The position numbers and the translations under genes were made by a program. Below, piece after piece: positions 41,870 through 42,559 of a stretch of 42,559 nt of DNA. The stretch covers positions 842,248 to 884,806 of the forward strand of contig MU270036.1 of the NCBI GenBank assembly GCA_021432635.1, in the 5' to 3' direction. The notes beneath the pieces were generated by a model. The model did not search any database. It saw nothing but the letters and a program-made list of their open reading frames with translations, and had not been told where the DNA came from. Each line of letters opens with the position of its first letter. The first letter of the stretch is position 1. This DNA is from Thozetella sp. PMI_491. Taxonomy: Eukaryota > Ascomycota > Sordariomycetes > Chaetosphaeriales > Chaetosphaeriaceae.

Positions 41870-42559
41870 TGTCAAGGATATACTTCAATCGATGCCTCGC
41901 AGTGGGTTGGAGACGACGACATGGGGGACTCTCTGTCGCCCGCCAGGATGCGTGGGCGCGAGGAGGGGGGCTGCAAGGGTCGACTAGGGAATTGAAGCCA
42001 CTTTTTGTGATCCAGTTCGAGGTTTAGCATTTCGCACCTCGCACGTTTTTGCCGTGCGCTGCCCCTAGCTCCCACCTGGCAGGCACCTTGGTTCCCTTGT
42101 CGGCCCCCCTCCCCCCCCCTCTCCCCATGCCATCCCTCCACCCCCCCTTCCAAAAACGCCGGCGAGCCAGGGGGGGAGGGCCCGCCTGATTGGCCTAGAC
42201 CGGCCGGAGCCTGCGCCGGAGATCCACTGGCACAAGGTGCGTGCTTTGAATCGGGCGACACGGCCAATGAATGGGGCCTGGTCCACAGGGATTCTGATCG
42301 TGGGCAGGTACTACATCGGTACGTACCCGCCAGCACCAAGGAAGGTACAACAGCGGCGCCAGTTCGACCGTCCGGAGGTCTCTCCAGCTTACCACGCAAC
42401 ACCACGCACCACGTACCACGTACCATTGATGCGGGCTTCACCGGTTCTGCGGAGCGGCAGCACGCCCAATCACGCTCGAATACCAAGCTCCCTGTGGTGC
42501 AGCCCGAGGGCCTTACGAAGGGGATGACCGGCCTGTGATGATCGTCGTTTCCTTGCGTT
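41870..42559. promoter_or_regulatory. Upstream region of gene K
   Basis: 690 bp to the window edge, with strongly C-rich plus-strand runs (42105-42190, e.g. CCCCCCTCTCCCC). These are purine-rich on gene K's sense strand. Long but unsupported open readings cross it on both strands, as expected in GC-rich DNA. No gene is called. It is the likely 5' leader and promoter of gene K. Confidence 0.5.

Noticed and set aside
41870..41875. Start of gene K at a TTG (41875)
   Set aside because: ATG at 41869 has a good context and follows two codons later.
41876..42486. Long frames in the C-rich region upstream of gene K
   Set aside because: High GC and homopolymer runs create open frames on both strands; no domain, splice or start support.

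Overview
This is a window of a filamentous ascomycete (Pezizomycotina) nuclear genome, probably a Sordariomycete. The grounds are short spliceosomal introns (50-96 bp, one of 214 bp) with GT..AG ends and CTAAC-like branch sites, Zn2Cys6 and LysM proteins typical of fungi, and a sharp split between an AT-rich repeat block and a gene-rich block. The first ~15.9 kb has the look of repeat-induced point mutation (RIP): very rich in TA, poor in C and G, with recognisable transposon motifs broken by stop codons in every frame. I could not compute RIP indices.

AT-rich block (1-15889). In order: a Ty3/gypsy chromovirus remnant with integrase core and C-terminal chromodomain (~430-1660); two direct copies of a ~2.1-2.3 kb LTR-element-like repeat (2362-~4712 and 5067-7199); a ~5.0 kb LINE (7200-12216) inserted into the second copy and flanked by a 15-bp target-site duplication; the rest of that second copy (12217-~12540); a perfect 51-bp tandem duplication (12550-12651); a truncated hAT transposon on the minus strand (to 14556); 664 bp of unidentified AT-rich DNA; and a second hAT copy on the plus strand (from 15221) that runs into a 355-base run of N (15890-16244).

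Gene-rich block (16245-42559). Ten genes are supported, with exon structures worked out by hand. (A) minus, 3' end lost in the gap: trypsin-like domain protein, perhaps continuing into ankyrin repeats. (B) plus: protein with a C-terminal transmembrane helix, divergent from A. (C) plus, 3 exons: aminoglycoside-phosphotransferase-family protein. (D) plus, 2 exons: 109-aa secreted or membrane PLDc_N-type protein. (E) minus: large four-helix membrane protein of unknown family. (F) minus: GNAT acetyltransferase. (G) minus, 2 exons: secreted protein with three LysM domains (candidate effector). (H) minus, 9 exons: kinase-like protein. (J) plus: F-box protein. (I) minus, 9 exons: paralogue of H with the same intron phases. 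An eleventh gene, (K) minus, 5 exons, is a Zn2Cys6 transcription factor, giving eleven genes A-K in all.

The parts most worth a second look are the H/I kinase pair with a conserved nine-exon architecture flanking an F-box gene, the trypsin-like gene A/membrane gene B divergent pair next to the repeat block, and the nested transposon stratigraphy with an apparently un-RIPped LINE 5' end. Catalytic-type kinase residues are present in both H and I. No CRISPR array, tRNA, rRNA or telomeric repeat was seen.
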